Position numbers and translations under genes: made by a program. This document shows positions 19,801 through 27,435 of a DNA stretch of 64,000 bases, one piece after another (position 1 is the stretch's first letter; every line of letters begins with the position of its first letter). Origin of the DNA: Pseudaquabacterium pictum (GTDB lineage Bacteria; Pseudomonadota; Gammaproteobacteria; Burkholderiales; Burkholderiaceae_C). The notes beneath the pieces were generated by a model. That model was given only the letters and a program-made list of their open reading frames with translations, did no database searches and was not told the DNA's origin. The DNA is taken from assembly GCF_005403045.1 (NCBI RefSeq), contig NZ_BJCL01000007.1:124001-188000 (forward strand), given 5' to 3'.

Positions 19801-20703
19801 CAGCTGCAGGCTGCCGCCGCTGAGCAGCAGGCGGCCGTCGAGCACCTGCACCGCATCGATGCTCGAGCGGCCGGTGAACTGGGCGGTGCCGCCGCCGGAG
19901 ATGGTGAGCCCGCCGGTGGTGGCGCTGAGGCCGCCGTCGTAGCGCAGCGACGTGTTGCTGGTGCCGCCCAGCGTGAGCCTGGTGGCGCCCAGCGCCAGGT
20001 CGCCGCTGCCGGTGAGCAGGCGCAGCCGCGCGGTAGGGCCGGTGGCCAGCTGCAGCGCGTTGTCGGCGTTCAGCGCCACATGGGCCGACTGCAGCGCCAG
20101 CGCATGCTCCAGCCGCAGCACGCCGCTGTCCACCTCCACCCGGCCGCTGAAGCTGCCGGGCTCGGTCAGCGTGAGCCGGCCGGTGCCCTGCAGGGCCAGC
20201 AACGGCGTGGTGGCGCCGCCATTAGCCAGCCCGCCCTTGAAGCTGATGTCGCCCGCGCCGCTCACCACCAGCCGGTCGGCCACCTGCACCTGGCTGGCAA
20301 TCACCACCGCGTTGACCGAGTTCTGCACCAGGGACGCGAAGCCGAGAAAGCGCACCGTGTTGCCGCTGATGGAAAACGCGCCGGCGCCACTGGCAAACGT
20401 CATCGCGTTCAGGTCGAACACCGAAGCGAGGTTCTGCTGCGTGGCAAGCTGCCGGTTGCCCGTGAAGGTGAGCGTGGTGCCGAACCCACCGATCGGCGGG
20501 CGAAACACGCTCCAGTTGAGTGGATCGCTCCACAGGTTGGTGACGCCATTGCCATTCCAGGTCTGGGCCTGCGCATGGCCAGCCGCCAATGCCGCCAGGA
20601 CCAGCGCGATCGCGGTGGGCGCGACACGGTGCGGCCTGGGACGGCAGACGGCGCGGGACCGGGCCGGGTGGCCGTGGTGGACGACGAGGCACGGTGCAGG
20701 CAT
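16804..20703 (-). CDS. Large PEP-CTERM protein with autotransporter-type beta-strand repeats
   Basis: A 1299-residue surface or exported protein. A GGAGG ribosome site lies 8 bases before the ATG. An unusually long basic leader (about 30 residues) precedes the hydrophobic core IALVLAALAAGHAQA. The body is Gly/Ala/Thr/Ser-rich with many degenerate beta-helix repeats, including autotransporter-associated strands such as LYKTGAAAQTLASANPFSG and LRKTGAATQLLTGVNSFAG. The tail VPEPGTWALMLGGLAGLAG then RRR is a PEP-CTERM sorting signal, predicted to be processed by an exosortase not encoded in this window. There is no outer-membrane autotransporter barrel, so anchoring depends on the sorting signal. 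Function is probably matrix or surface related. Confidence 0.85.
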   Translation of the reverse strand: MPAPCLVVHHGHPARSRAVCRPRPHRVAPTAIALVLAALAAGHAQAQTWNGNGVTNLWSDPLNWSVFRPPIGGFGTTLTFTGNRQLATQQNLASVFDLNAMTFASGAGAFSISGNTVRFLGFASLVQNSVNAVVIASQVQVADRLVVSGAGDISFKGGLANGGATTPLLALQGTGRLTLTEPGSFSGRVEVDSGVLRLEHALALQSAHVALNADNALQLATGPTARLRLLTGSGDLALGATRLTLGGTSNTSLRYDGGLSATTGGLTISGGGTAQFTGRSSIDAVQVLDGRLLLSGGSLQLNNRDQGLHVGNGLTPTAGTPTLDVTGGATLSARGRTVQIDGGVGTELRVLETGSTLHTGFQTLVGNHANGRLVVTGGTVAAGSFLAMGFNNASVGALDIGLGGLVTNTVGLLGTLTGATGSAQVSGAGARWENAQLGLGGFSTAQNGGTGSLLVSNGGLVTVSDALTFWTAASRITLDGGHLRVGRLLAEPGRGGTIDLQGDGPLGVAMTILGTGDASFSGMLTGSGTLYKTGAAAQTLASANPFSGNTAIDGGRIVLGHAQALQNSTVQLAVDGGLDLNGHADVTLGGLSGNGSLSLGSTLLRIGNNGRATTYGGVLAGATGTLVKLGSGTTTLTGTGSTLKMLVSEAGSLVLQGGSLTLGDPGAGSAATALAVVGGGALHILGGAQVRANQPGASSVFVDGVAGTQLLIDGAGSRLDAGFQFIAGNSGLGTVTVRNGGALASSFALAAGFAGGSRGNLTVESGGTASAAAVALGTLAGSVGEALVTGAGSQLLVSSTLGIGGFSGAQTGGTGTLTLADGGSARADVTHLWTAGSSVRIDGGVLTTAGLSSQGAVGEVALLADPLSGSALVLDGASGVHSFAGRITGDGSLRKTGAATQLLTGVNSFAGSVQVLGGTLQMASGAASDYTVASGALLQLGARNLGGAVVQADAGGRVQYTGTTLTGGLLMGSGAHDISGVRRLVGLQVANGVTLLPRDGATFVGLTNAGLVNNGPGRLLNWQGGGITTGALQVAGTTAVSGFSSTGRIDVLAGGTLGNEGSDLVLGGGSRTLVGAADAPGGEILLAAGTTLQLNGGLLVNNGRIAGPLVVNFGGVAKGAGQFGAVTVTDGGSFSPGNSPGTARTGSATWAAGGSYLVELAAATGTAGTDWDLWAIDGSLDITAGTSANSRFTISLVSQDSAGALSPLAGFDPLRGHRWLIADTTLGITGFDTARFTLDSRGFANATAGGSFSLAVSDGDLYLNFAPVPEPGTWALMLGGLAGLAGLARRRVALTRAGA

Positions 20704-20782
20704 GGCGGCAACCTCCGGGCGTTGACAACAGCGTGAGCGTATGCACAGCACGGACGGTGTCACCCCCCCTGGAACAGGGATT

Positions 20783-20806
20783 GCGCGCCCGCCGCGGCGG
20801 GCGCGC
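20783..20806. repeat. Perfect 24-bp GC-only palindrome
   Basis: Positions 20783-20806 read the same on both strands: twelve bases GCGCGCCCGCCG and their exact complement with no loop. It could extrude as a cruciform, act as a protein-binding site or arise from GC-rich composition. It lies about 80 bases upstream of the PEP-CTERM gene start on the minus strand and touches an ATG on the plus strand. No T-run follows. Confidence 0.5.
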
Positions 20807-21034
20807 ATGTCGGCCGCCACCTGGCTGCCGCTGGCGGGCCTGCGCTGGGGCCTGGCGCTGGCCTGGCGCATGCGCGCCGGGCTGATCGCCGGTCGCGGCC
20901 GCGTGCACAAGCGCACGCCGTTCACCCACAACGCCATGGCGGCCTGCCCGGTCCAATGGCTGAAGGGCCGCACACGCGCAGCGGAGCAGGCAACGCCGCC
21001 CACCGCCGGCGCCCCAGCCGGGGGGCCGCGGTGA
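20807..21034 (+). CDS. Small hypothetical frame, doubtful
   Basis: A 75-codon frame starting with ATG immediately after the 24-bp palindrome and ending in a GTGA overlap with the next lipoprotein-like frame. The translated product (begins MSAATWLPLAGLRWGLALAW, later basic and Ala/Gly-rich) has one moderately hydrophobic segment near the start and no family I recognise. The GTGA overlap hints at coupling with the downstream frame, but no good ribosome site precedes it. It may be spurious in this GC-rich background. Confidence 0.2.
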   Translation: MSAATWLPLAGLRWGLALAWRMRAGLIAGRGRVHKRTPFTHNAMAACPVQWLKGRTRAAEQATPPTAGAPAGGPR

Positions 21035-21408
21035 GGCGGCTGGCCGCGCTGTGGCTGGTGCTGGCGGCCCTGCTGGGCGGCTGTTCGACACCGGTGCCGG
21101 CACTGCCGCGCCGGCCGGCAGGCGGCCCCACCTGCTCAGTGACTGCGCGTGCCCAGCCAGGTGCCGGCCAGCACCGCCGCCAGGCCCACGCCGTGCCACA
21201 CCGTCAGCGGCTCGCCGAGCAGCAGCACCGCGAACAGCACGCCGAAGATCGGCACCCAGTAGGAATACAGCGCGGTGCGGGCCACGCCCAGCACCATCAG
21301 CGCCCGGTTCCAGACGATGCCGCCCAGCGCGGTGGCCAGCAGGCCCGACACCGCGATCAGCACGACTGTCATCCCGTTGATGCGGCTCGCGTCGTACACC
21401 AGCGGTGA
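21031..21408 (+). CDS. Lipoprotein-like frame, possibly a remnant
   Basis: A GTG-started frame with a convincing lipoprotein signal: VRRLAALWLVLAALLGGCST, where LLGGC is a lipobox. After about 35 codons the frame runs antisense through the 3' end of the EamA gene for 273 bases, and that part is Gln/His/Arg-rich, as expected of non-coding shadow. I read this as either a lipoprotein gene whose real 3' end was lost or a chance signal-like stretch. Confidence is low that a 125-residue product is made. Confidence 0.25.
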   Translation: MRRLAALWLVLAALLGGCSTPVPALPRRPAGGPTCSVTARAQPGAGQHRRQAHAVPHRQRLAEQQHREQHAEDRHPVGIQRGAGHAQHHQRPVPDDAAQRGGQQARHRDQHDCHPVDAARVVHQR

Positions 21409-22032
21409 CGGCCGCAGCCCCACATGCAGCAGCAGCAGCGCCGTGCCGATGACATTGAGCACCGCGCTGATGAACAGCGGGTCGATGCCGCGCGCCAGGC
21501 GCTGCACCATCACGCCACCCAGCACCCAGGTGGTGACCGAGCACAGCACCAGCAGGTCGCCCAGCCCGGCACCGCCCAGTGCCATGCCGGGCCGGTGCAG
21601 CACCACGGCGGCCACGCCACCGAAGCCCAGCGCCACACCCAGGATGCGCGGCGGGCTCAGCCGGTCGCCCAGCAGCACCACCGCCAGCAGCGACGAGACC
21701 AGCGGGTTCAGCGCGATGATCAGCGCCGCATTGGCGGCATTGGTGCCGGCCACTCCCTGGGTGAAGAAGATCTGGTTCAGGTAGACCATCAGGAAGGCGC
21801 AGCCGGCCAGCGCCAGCCACTGCCGGCGTAACAGCGGCGGCCAGGGCATGCGGCGCCAGGCCACCACCACCGCCACCGCCAGCGCGGCCACCGCCATGCG
21901 CAGCACCGACACCAGCAGCGGCTCCATCTGCACCAGCAGCAGTTTCACCACCGACAGGTTGGCACCCCACACCGCGGCGGTGCCCAGCAGCAGCGCCTGC
22001 AGTCCGCGGTCAGCCCCCTTGGGGCCGCTCAC
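21136..22032 (-). CDS. EamA/DMT-family membrane transporter
   Basis: A 298-residue inner-membrane protein with about ten hydrophobic helices in two EamA repeats (first [20 protein letters not shown], second beginning near [19 protein letters not shown]). Conserved features are the [20 protein letters not shown] and [15 protein letters not shown] blocks of the DMT superfamily. The start is GTG at 22032, overlapping the aldolase stop in a GTGA, which implies translational coupling. As last gene of the dehydratase-dgoK-dgoA operon it may import or export a sugar acid or metabolite; this is inferred from context only. Confidence 0.85.
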   Translation of the reverse strand: MSGPKGADRGLQALLLGTAAVWGANLSVVKLLLVQMEPLLVSVLRMAVAALAVAVVVAWRRMPWPPLLRRQWLALAGCAFLMVYLNQIFFTQGVAGTNAANAALIIALNPLVSSLLAVVLLGDRLSPPRILGVALGFGGVAAVVLHRPGMALGGAGLGDLLVLCSVTTWVLGGVMVQRLARGIDPLFISAVLNVIGTALLLLHVGLRPSPLVYDASRINGMTVVLIAVSGLLATALGGIVWNRALMVLGVARTALYSYWVPIFGVLFAVLLLGEPLTVWHGVGLAAVLAGTWLGTRSH

Positions 22033-22763
22033 GCTGCGGCCGCCTGCCAGGCCAGGGCGAAGCGCCGCGCCTGCGCAGCCACGTCGGCCACTGCCATGCC
22101 GGGCTTGTACAGCGCCGAGCCGATGCCGGCGCCGGCGGCACCGGCAGCGCGCCAGCCGGCCAGGCTGTCGGGCGTGATGCCTCCGACCGGCAGCACCGGC
22201 GTGCCGGCCGGCAGCACCGCGCGCCAGGCCTTCAGCACCGCCGGGCTGAACTGCTCGGCCGGGAACAGCTTGAGCCCCTGCGCACCGGCCGACAGCGCGG
22301 CAAAAGCCTCGGTGGGCGTGGCCACGCCGGGCAGGCAGACCAGGCCCAGGCGCTGGGCCTCGAACACCACCTCCACATCGGTGTTGGGCGCCACGACCAG
22401 CCGGCCACCGGCCGCCGCAACGGCACGCACCTGGTCGGCATCCAGCACCGTGCCGGCGCCCACCAGGGCCTGCGGAAACGCCCGCGCCAGCGCGGCGATG
22501 CTGTCCAGCGGCTGCGGGCTGTTCAGCGGCACCTCGATCAACGACCAACCGGCGTCCACCAGGGCCTGGCCCACTGGCAGCGCCTCGGCCGGCGTGATGC
22601 CGCGCAGGATGGCCACCAGCGGCAGCTGCGCCAGCGCATCGGCCAGGCGGCGGGCGGCGGCATCGGGCTGGGCGCCAGCGGCCTGGCGCAGCAGGCGGTC
22701 GGCCAGGGCCTTCAGGCTGCGGGCATCACGGGCTTCGGTGGGTGGGTCGGCGTCGGCGGTCAT
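22029..22763 (-). CDS. dgoA: 2-dehydro-3-deoxy-6-phosphogalactonate aldolase
   Basis: A 244-residue class-I aldolase cleaving 2-keto-3-deoxy-6-phosphogalactonate to pyruvate and glyceraldehyde 3-phosphate, the last step of the De Ley-Doudoroff route. [14 protein letters not shown] starts the barrel; [24 protein letters not shown] and [12 protein letters not shown] (Schiff-base lysine) follow, and the PLNSP and GAGTV details match DgoA-type rather than Eda. There is an extra N-terminal stretch of about 45 residues relative to E. coli DgoA. Its ATG overlaps the dgoK stop as ATGA, and its stop overlaps the transporter start. Confidence 0.9.
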   Translation of the reverse strand: MTADADPPTEARDARSLKALADRLLRQAAGAQPDAAARRLADALAQLPLVAILRGITPAEALPVGQALVDAGWSLIEVPLNSPQPLDSIAALARAFPQALVGAGTVLDADQVRAVAAAGGRLVVAPNTDVEVVFEAQRLGLVCLPGVATPTEAFAALSAGAQGLKLFPAEQFSPAVLKAWRAVLPAGTPVLPVGGITPDSLAGWRAAGAAGAGIGSALYKPGMAVADVAAQARRFALAWQAAAA

Positions 22764-23686
22764 GCCGACAGTGTGCCTTCCGAGACCAGTGCGGCCGCGC
22801 GGGCCACCGCCAGCAGCCCCTGCCAGGTGGCATCGTCGGGCGCCAGCCGCACCGGGTGGCCACCCGCCGCCAGCGCCCGCTGGTAGCGCAGCGCCAGCCC
22901 GGCGCTGCCCAGCACGGTGACCGGCTGGCCGGGCGGCAGGGCCTGGGCCCGCAACTCCTCGCCGATCAGCAGGCCCGACAGGCGGCTGGCGAGCGCGGCG
23001 CCAGTGGCACGGTCGAACAACGCCAACGTGCGCACCGAGAACAGGTGGTGCAGCAGGCCGCCGGGCTGCTGCGCGCGGGCGACGCCGGCATCGAAGGCAT
23101 CCGCGTCGAGATCGCCATCGGCAGCCGGCAGCATGCGCGCCAGGATCGATTGCTGGCGCAGCAGCGCATAGGTCTCGCCGGTCACGTGGGTGCGGAAGCC
23201 CCGCACCCGGCCGCCGTCCACCTGCATCCACTTGCTGTGGGTGCCGGGCAGCACCAGGGTGTGGGCGCCACCGGCATCGGGCAGCGCCTGCAGTGCGCCG
23301 AAGACCTGCGTCTCCTCACCCCGCAGCACATCGGGCACGCCGTCGTTCTCACAGCTGAGGCCCGGCACGATGGCCAGACAGCCGGGCTGCAGCCAACGCA
23401 GCTGCCGGGCGATGTCGGCCAGGCCGGCCGGACAGGCGGCATACGGCGCCTCGGCCCAGCCCTGGCGGCTGCCCACCATGCCGGCCAGCAGGCACGGCAG
23501 GCCAGGGTGCGCGGCCTGCCAGGCACCGAACTCGGCGTCGAACGCGGCCTGCCAGCCGCCGGGCGCCACGCTGAGCAGGCCACGCGGCGCGGCATGCTGC
23601 GCCAGCACCGTGCCATCGGCCGCCAGCAGGGCACCGCGCAGCGCGCTGGTGCCCCAGTCGACGGCCAGCAGAACAGGCGTGGTCAG
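22760..23686 (-). CDS. dgoK: 2-dehydro-3-deoxygalactonokinase
   Basis: A predicted 308-residue kinase phosphorylating 2-keto-3-deoxygalactonate. Family blocks are seen: [10 protein letters not shown] near the N-terminus (phosphate loop), [24 protein letters not shown] and [14 protein letters not shown]. The first ATG/GTG/TTG in frame is a GTG at 23608, which would remove the [10 protein letters not shown] motif. The only start that keeps it with proper spacing is a CTG at 23684-23686 overlapping the dehydratase stop as CTGA. Both other junctions in this operon are also NTGA overlaps (ATGA, GTGA), which supports the CTG start. An annotation beginning at 23608 would be truncated. Confidence 0.88.
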   Translation of the reverse strand: MTTPVLLAVDWGTSALRGALLAADGTVLAQHAAPRGLLSVAPGGWQAAFDAEFGAWQAAHPGLPCLLAGMVGSRQGWAEAPYAACPAGLADIARQLRWLQPGCLAIVPGLSCENDGVPDVLRGEETQVFGALQALPDAGGAHTLVLPGTHSKWMQVDGGRVRGFRTHVTGETYALLRQQSILARMLPAADGDLDADAFDAGVARAQQPGGLLHHLFSVRTLALFDRATGAALASRLSGLLIGEELRAQALPPGQPVTVLGSAGLALRYQRALAAGGHPVRLAPDDATWQGLLAVARAAALVSEGTLSA

Positions 23687-25422
23687 TGGTTGTCCTTGGG
23701 CACGGCGGCGCCACGCTGGCCGACCAGGAAATCGAGGTCGGCGCCCTGGTCGGCCTGCAGCACATGGTCGATGTAGAGCTTCCAGTAGCCGCTGGCCATG
23801 GCGGGCGCGGGCGCCTGCCAGGCGGCCAGGCGGGCTTGCAGTTCGGCATCGTCCACATGCAGGTGCAGGCGGCGGGCGGCGACATCGAGCGTGATCAGGT
23901 CACCGTTTTGCACCACCGCCAGCGGGCCGCCGGCCGCCGCCTCGGGCGCGGTGTGCAGCACCACGGTGCCGTAGGCGGTGCCGCTCATGCGGGCATCCGA
24001 GATGCGGACCATGTCGGTGATGCCCTTCTTCAGCACCTTGGGCGGCAGCGGCATGTTGCCCACCTCGGCCATGCCGGGGTAGCCCTTGGGGCCGCAGTTC
24101 TTCAGCACCAGGATGCAGGTCTCGTCGACATCGAGACTGTCGTCGTCGATGCGGGCATGGAAGTCGTCGGAATCCTCGAACACCACCGCCCGGCCGGTGT
24201 GCTGCATCAGCGCCGGCGTGGCCGCGCTGGGCTTGATGACGGCGCCGCGCGGCGCCAGGTTGCCGCGCAGCACCGCGATGCCGGCGTTGGCCTTGAACGG
24301 CTGGTCCAGCGGCTGGATGACCTGCGGGTTGAAGTTCTCGGCGCCGGCGATGTTCTCGCGCACCGTCTTGCCGTTGGCGGTGACGATGTCCAGGTGCAGG
24401 TGCTGGGCGATCTCCTTCATCACCACCGGCAGGCCGCCGGCGTAGCAGAAGTCTTCCATCAGGTACTGGCCGCTGGGCTGCAGGTTGACCAGGCAGGGCA
24501 GCGTGCTGGCCAGGCGGTCGAAGTCATCGATCGACAGCTGGACGCCCAGCCGGCCAGCGATGGCGATCAGGTGGATCACCGCATTGGTGCTGCCGCCGAT
24601 GGCCGCCAGCGTCTTGATGGCGTTCTCGAAGGCTTCACGGGTGAGCACCTGGCCGATGGTCTGGTCGGCATGCACCATCTCGACAATGCGGCGGCCGGCG
24701 TTGCGGGCCAGCACATTGCGGCGGCCATCCACCGCCGGCCAGGCGGCATTGCCGGGCAGGCCGATGCCCAGCGCCTCGACCATGCTGGCCATGGTGCTGG
24801 CCGTGCCCATGGTCATGCAGTGGCCGTGGCTGCGGTGCATGCAGCTCTCGGCCTCGAAGAAATCCTGCAGCTTCAGCGTGCCGGCGCGCACCTGCTCGCT
24901 CATCTGCCACACGCCGGTGCCGCTGCCCAGTTCCTGCCCGCGCCACTTGCCGTTGAGCATCGGCCCGCCCGACACGCCGATGGTCGGCAGGTTGGCGCTG
25001 CTGGCGCCCATCAGCAGGCTGGGCGTGGTCTTGTCGCAGCCCATCAGCAGCACCACGCCGTCGATTGGGTTGCCGCGGATGCTCTCTTCCACGTCCATGC
25101 TGGCGAGGTTGCGGTAGAGCATGGCGGTGGGCCGCAGCAGGGTCTCGCCCAGGCTCATCACCGGAAATTCCAACGGGAAGCCGCCGGCCTCGTACACGCC
25201 GATCTTCACCTGCTCGGCCAGCGTGCGGAAGTGGCTGTTGCAGGGTGTGAGTTCGCTGAAGGTGTTGCAGATGCCGATGACCGGCCGGCCGTCGAACTGG
25301 TCATGCGGGATGCCCTTGCCCTTGACCCAGCTGCGGTAGGCAAAACCATCGCGGTCCTGGCGGCCGAACCACTGCTGGCTGCGCAGTTCGTGCGGGGCTT
25401 TCTTCTTGGGTTGGTCGCTCAT
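23683..25422 (-). CDS. IlvD/Edd-family sugar-acid dehydratase
   Basis: A 579-residue iron-sulfur dehydratase of the pentonate/hexonate branch (L-arabonate, D-xylonate, D-galactonate type). Cluster ligands are Cys61 in TPCN, Cys129 in GCDKTTP and the Cys in the SCMHRSHGHCMTMG block near residue 202. The C-terminal RISDARMSGTAYGTVVLH block is typical. It converts an aldonic acid to its 2-keto-3-deoxy form; because dgoK and dgoA follow, D-galactonate is the likeliest substrate, but relatives are promiscuous. First gene of a four-gene operon. Its promoter region carries a FadR-type operator shared with the sugar ABC operon. Confidence 0.88.
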   Translation of the reverse strand: MSDQPKKKAPHELRSQQWFGRQDRDGFAYRSWVKGKGIPHDQFDGRPVIGICNTFSELTPCNSHFRTLAEQVKIGVYEAGGFPLEFPVMSLGETLLRPTAMLYRNLASMDVEESIRGNPIDGVVLLMGCDKTTPSLLMGASSANLPTIGVSGGPMLNGKWRGQELGSGTGVWQMSEQVRAGTLKLQDFFEAESCMHRSHGHCMTMGTASTMASMVEALGIGLPGNAAWPAVDGRRNVLARNAGRRIVEMVHADQTIGQVLTREAFENAIKTLAAIGGSTNAVIHLIAIAGRLGVQLSIDDFDRLASTLPCLVNLQPSGQYLMEDFCYAGGLPVVMKEIAQHLHLDIVTANGKTVRENIAGAENFNPQVIQPLDQPFKANAGIAVLRGNLAPRGAVIKPSAATPALMQHTGRAVVFEDSDDFHARIDDDSLDVDETCILVLKNCGPKGYPGMAEVGNMPLPPKVLKKGITDMVRISDARMSGTAYGTVVLHTAPEAAAGGPLAVVQNGDLITLDVAARRLHLHVDDAELQARLAAWQAPAPAMASGYWKLYIDHVLQADQGADLDFLVGQRGAAVPKDNH

Positions 25423-25469
25423 CGCATGCTGGCTTTCCCGGGGTGGGGTTCCGGGCCTGCCCAGATACT

Positions 25470-25482
25470 ATGGTATGACGAT
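25470..25482. promoter_or_regulatory. FadR/GntR-type operator between divergent sugar-acid genes
   Basis: ATGGTATGACGAT is a near-perfect ATNGT-N3-ACNAT palindrome (one mismatch between arms). On the minus strand it reads CAATCGTCATACCATA including flanks, which matches the site at 28229-28241 at 15 of 16 positions. It lies 48 bases before the dehydratase start and 37 before the dehydrogenase start, so it can control both. Binding by the FadR-type regulator encoded at 33596 is inferred. Confidence 0.65.
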
Positions 25483-25518
25483 TGGCTGCAGCAGCCGTGA
25501 AAGCCCTAGGAGCGCCCC

Positions 25519-26487
25519 GTGTCCGTTGATTCCAACCCCATCCCCGTGCTGGCCGTGGCCCGGCTGTCGCCGCTGTACATGTCCCAGCTGGCGGCCGCCT
25601 GCGAGCTGCATGTGCTGCCCGACCTGGACGCCGCCGCCCTGGCCGCGGTGGCGCCGCGCATCCGCGCGGTGGCCGCCAGCGGCGACAGCAAGGTGCCGGC
25701 CAGCCTGATCGACCAGCTGCCGGCGCTGCAGGTGATCTCGGTGATGGGCGTGGGCTACGACGGCGTGGATGTGGCCGCAGCCAAGGCCCGCGGCGTGGTG
25801 GTGACCCACACACCCGATGTGCTGAACGACGACGTGGCCGACCTGGCCCTGGGCCTGATGCTCAGCACCGCGCGCCAGCTGCCCGCGGCCGACCGCTTCG
25901 TGCGCGGCGGCCAATGGCTGCAGGGCAACATGCCGCTCGCCCGCAAGATGAGTGGTGCGCGGCTGGGCATCGTCGGCATGGGCCGCATCGGCCAGGCCAT
26001 TGCCCAGCGTGCGCTGGCCTTCAACATGACGGTGGCCTACACCGCCCGCAGTGCCAAGCCCGAGCTGCCGCACCGCTACCTGCCCAGCGCCGCAGCGCTG
26101 GCCGAAGTGAGCGATTTCCTGGTGGTCATCACCCCCGGCGGCGCCGGCACCCGCCACCTGATCAACGCCGAGGTACTGGACGCGCTGGGCCGCAGCAGCC
26201 CGGGCGGCGGCATCCTGGTGAATGTGGCCCGTGGCTCGGTGGTGGACGATGCCGCGCTGATCGACGCGCTGGAGCGCGGCGTGATCGCCGGCGCCGGGCT
26301 GGACGTGTTCGAGGACGAGCCGCGGGTGCCCGAGCGCCTGCGCGCCCTGCCCCAGGTGGTGCTGACACCGCATGTGGGCAGCGCCACCCAGGGTACCCGC
26401 CAGGCCATGGCCGACCTGGCCTTTGCCAACCTGCAGCTGCGCCTGGCCGGCCAGCCGGCGCGCACGCCGGTGCCGGAATGCCGGTGA
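25519..26487 (+). CDS. D-isomer-specific 2-hydroxyacid dehydrogenase (glyoxylate/hydroxypyruvate reductase type)
   Basis: A 322-residue NAD(P)-dependent enzyme reducing a 2-keto acid such as hydroxypyruvate, glyoxylate or a 2-keto sugar acid. The Rossmann motif GIVGMGRIGQAIA is near residues 150-162. The catalytic set is the Arg in NVARGSVVD, the Glu in FEDEPRVP and the His in TPHVGSAT. It is divergent from the dehydratase operon with 96 bases between the starts and an operator in the middle, so it is probably part of the same sugar-acid pathway. Exact substrate unknown. Confidence 0.88.
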   Translation: MSVDSNPIPVLAVARLSPLYMSQLAAACELHVLPDLDAAALAAVAPRIRAVAASGDSKVPASLIDQLPALQVISVMGVGYDGVDVAAAKARGVVVTHTPDVLNDDVADLALGLMLSTARQLPAADRFVRGGQWLQGNMPLARKMSGARLGIVGMGRIGQAIAQRALAFNMTVAYTARSAKPELPHRYLPSAAALAEVSDFLVVITPGGAGTRHLINAEVLDALGRSSPGGGILVNVARGSVVDDAALIDALERGVIAGAGLDVFEDEPRVPERLRALPQVVLTPHVGSATQGTRQAMADLAFANLQLRLAGQPARTPVPECR

Positions 26488-26682
26488 CGGCGGGCTGCCA
26501 GCAGGCTTGTCGGATTTCTTGACACGCCCGGACCACCACACGGTGCCGCAAGCGTGATGGATTTCCGCTTGCAGGCCAACCCGTGAAAGATCGCACGTCG
26601 GCCATCCTGACAGGCGCAGACGACGCACCGCAGCAATCCAGCAAGTCATTGATTAAAAAGGAGTTTTTGAGCTAGCCGAGGC

Positions 26683-26697
26683 TGGCACGAAGATCGC
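26683..26697 (+). promoter_or_regulatory. Sigma-54 (-24/-12) promoter before PEP-CTERM genes
   Basis: TGGCACGAAGATCGC matches TGGCAC-N5-TTGC except one base (TCGC); the GG and GC doublets are exactly 10 bases apart. It lies about 65 bases before the GTG start of the first PEP-CTERM gene. An A5-GGAG-T5 inverted repeat (26655-26668), unusually AT-rich for this genome, sits just upstream. Sigma-54/PrsR-type control of PEP-CTERM genes is known from related bacteria; here it is inferred. Confidence 0.65.
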
Positions 26698-26761
26698 TAA
26701 CCAAATGCGCAGACGCCGCGGAGGCCCCCTCCGCGCACCCGCACATTTCCAAAGGCCCCTC

Positions 26762-27403
26762 GTGTACAGACTCCTCGGCATCTCGGTCGCATCCCTGCTG
26801 GCCTGCAGCGCCCTCCACGCTGCCACCATCAGCCACGGCAACAGCCATGGTCCGGCCCCCACCGACTGGGACCCGGCACAGACCCTGTCCCTGCAGCAGT
26901 TCGACCCCCTGATGGGAACGCTGAACGCGGTGACCTTCCAGTTCAGCGGCACGGTCCGTTCGGACTTCACCACCAGCAACAAGGCCAACAGGGCCGCGAC
27001 GGCGCAGAGCAACCTCCGTGGCAGCGTGCGATTCGTGCTGCCGACGCTCGACGACGCGCTGCTGACGCTGTCCGCCAGCCAGACGACGCCGCTGGCCGGC
27101 AAGTCCACGGCGACCTACAGCATCGAGGACACCGAGACCGGCACGCTGATGCTCGACAGCGACCTGGATGCCTTCATCGGCACCGGCATGTTCGACCTCG
27201 GTGTGTTTGCGCTCGCCACATCGGCCACCAGCGGGCCTGGAAGCATCAACGGCTTCGTCTTCTCGTACGCCACGGTGTCGGCGAGCGTCACCTATGACTA
27301 CACCGCGGCGCCGCAGCAGAGCAGCCCGGTCCCCGAGCCCGCGTCCCTGGCCCTCGTGGGCATCGCGCTCGCAGCCGCCGGCTTCGCCCGCCGCCGCGCC
27401 TGA
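26762..27403 (+). CDS. PEP-CTERM protein with choice-of-anchor E-like domain (first of pair)
   Basis: A 213-residue exported protein. The GTG start gives a signal peptide (MYRLLGISVASLLACSALHA). The body contains LQQFDPLMGTLNAVTFQFSG near residues 41-60, characteristic of the choice-of-anchor E domain family, followed by beta-rich sequence. The tail VPEPASLALVGIALAAAGF then ARRR is a PEP-CTERM sorting signal. An in-frame ATG at 26705 would add a basic stretch before the signal peptide and lies near the predicted transcription start, so GTG was preferred. A paralogue follows 32 bases later. Role probably extracellular matrix or surface; substrate unknown. Confidence 0.85.
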   Translation: MYRLLGISVASLLACSALHAATISHGNSHGPAPTDWDPAQTLSLQQFDPLMGTLNAVTFQFSGTVRSDFTTSNKANRAATAQSNLRGSVRFVLPTLDDALLTLSASQTTPLAGKSTATYSIEDTETGTLMLDSDLDAFIGTGMFDLGVFALATSATSGPGSINGFVFSYATVSASVTYDYTAAPQQSSPVPEPASLALVGIALAAAGFARRRA

Positions 27404-27435
27404 ACGACCGGTCAACACCGAACAGAACAACTTCC

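Larger units (their letters stand above)
20704..21135. other. 432-base stretch between two minus-strand genes without a confident gene
   Basis: This gap lies upstream of the large PEP-CTERM gene and downstream of the EamA gene. It must hold the PEP-CTERM gene promoter, but I could not identify one, and no sigma-54 box like that at 26683 was found. It contains a perfect 24-bp GC palindrome, a weak 75-codon reading frame and the start of a lipoprotein-like frame, listed separately. Confidence 0.5.

Noticed and set aside
16603-20736. 1377-codon open frame on the plus strand
   Set aside because: It is antisense to the PEP-CTERM gene and its translation is Gln/His/Arg/Ala-rich noise; the minus strand has signal peptide, repeats and sorting tail.
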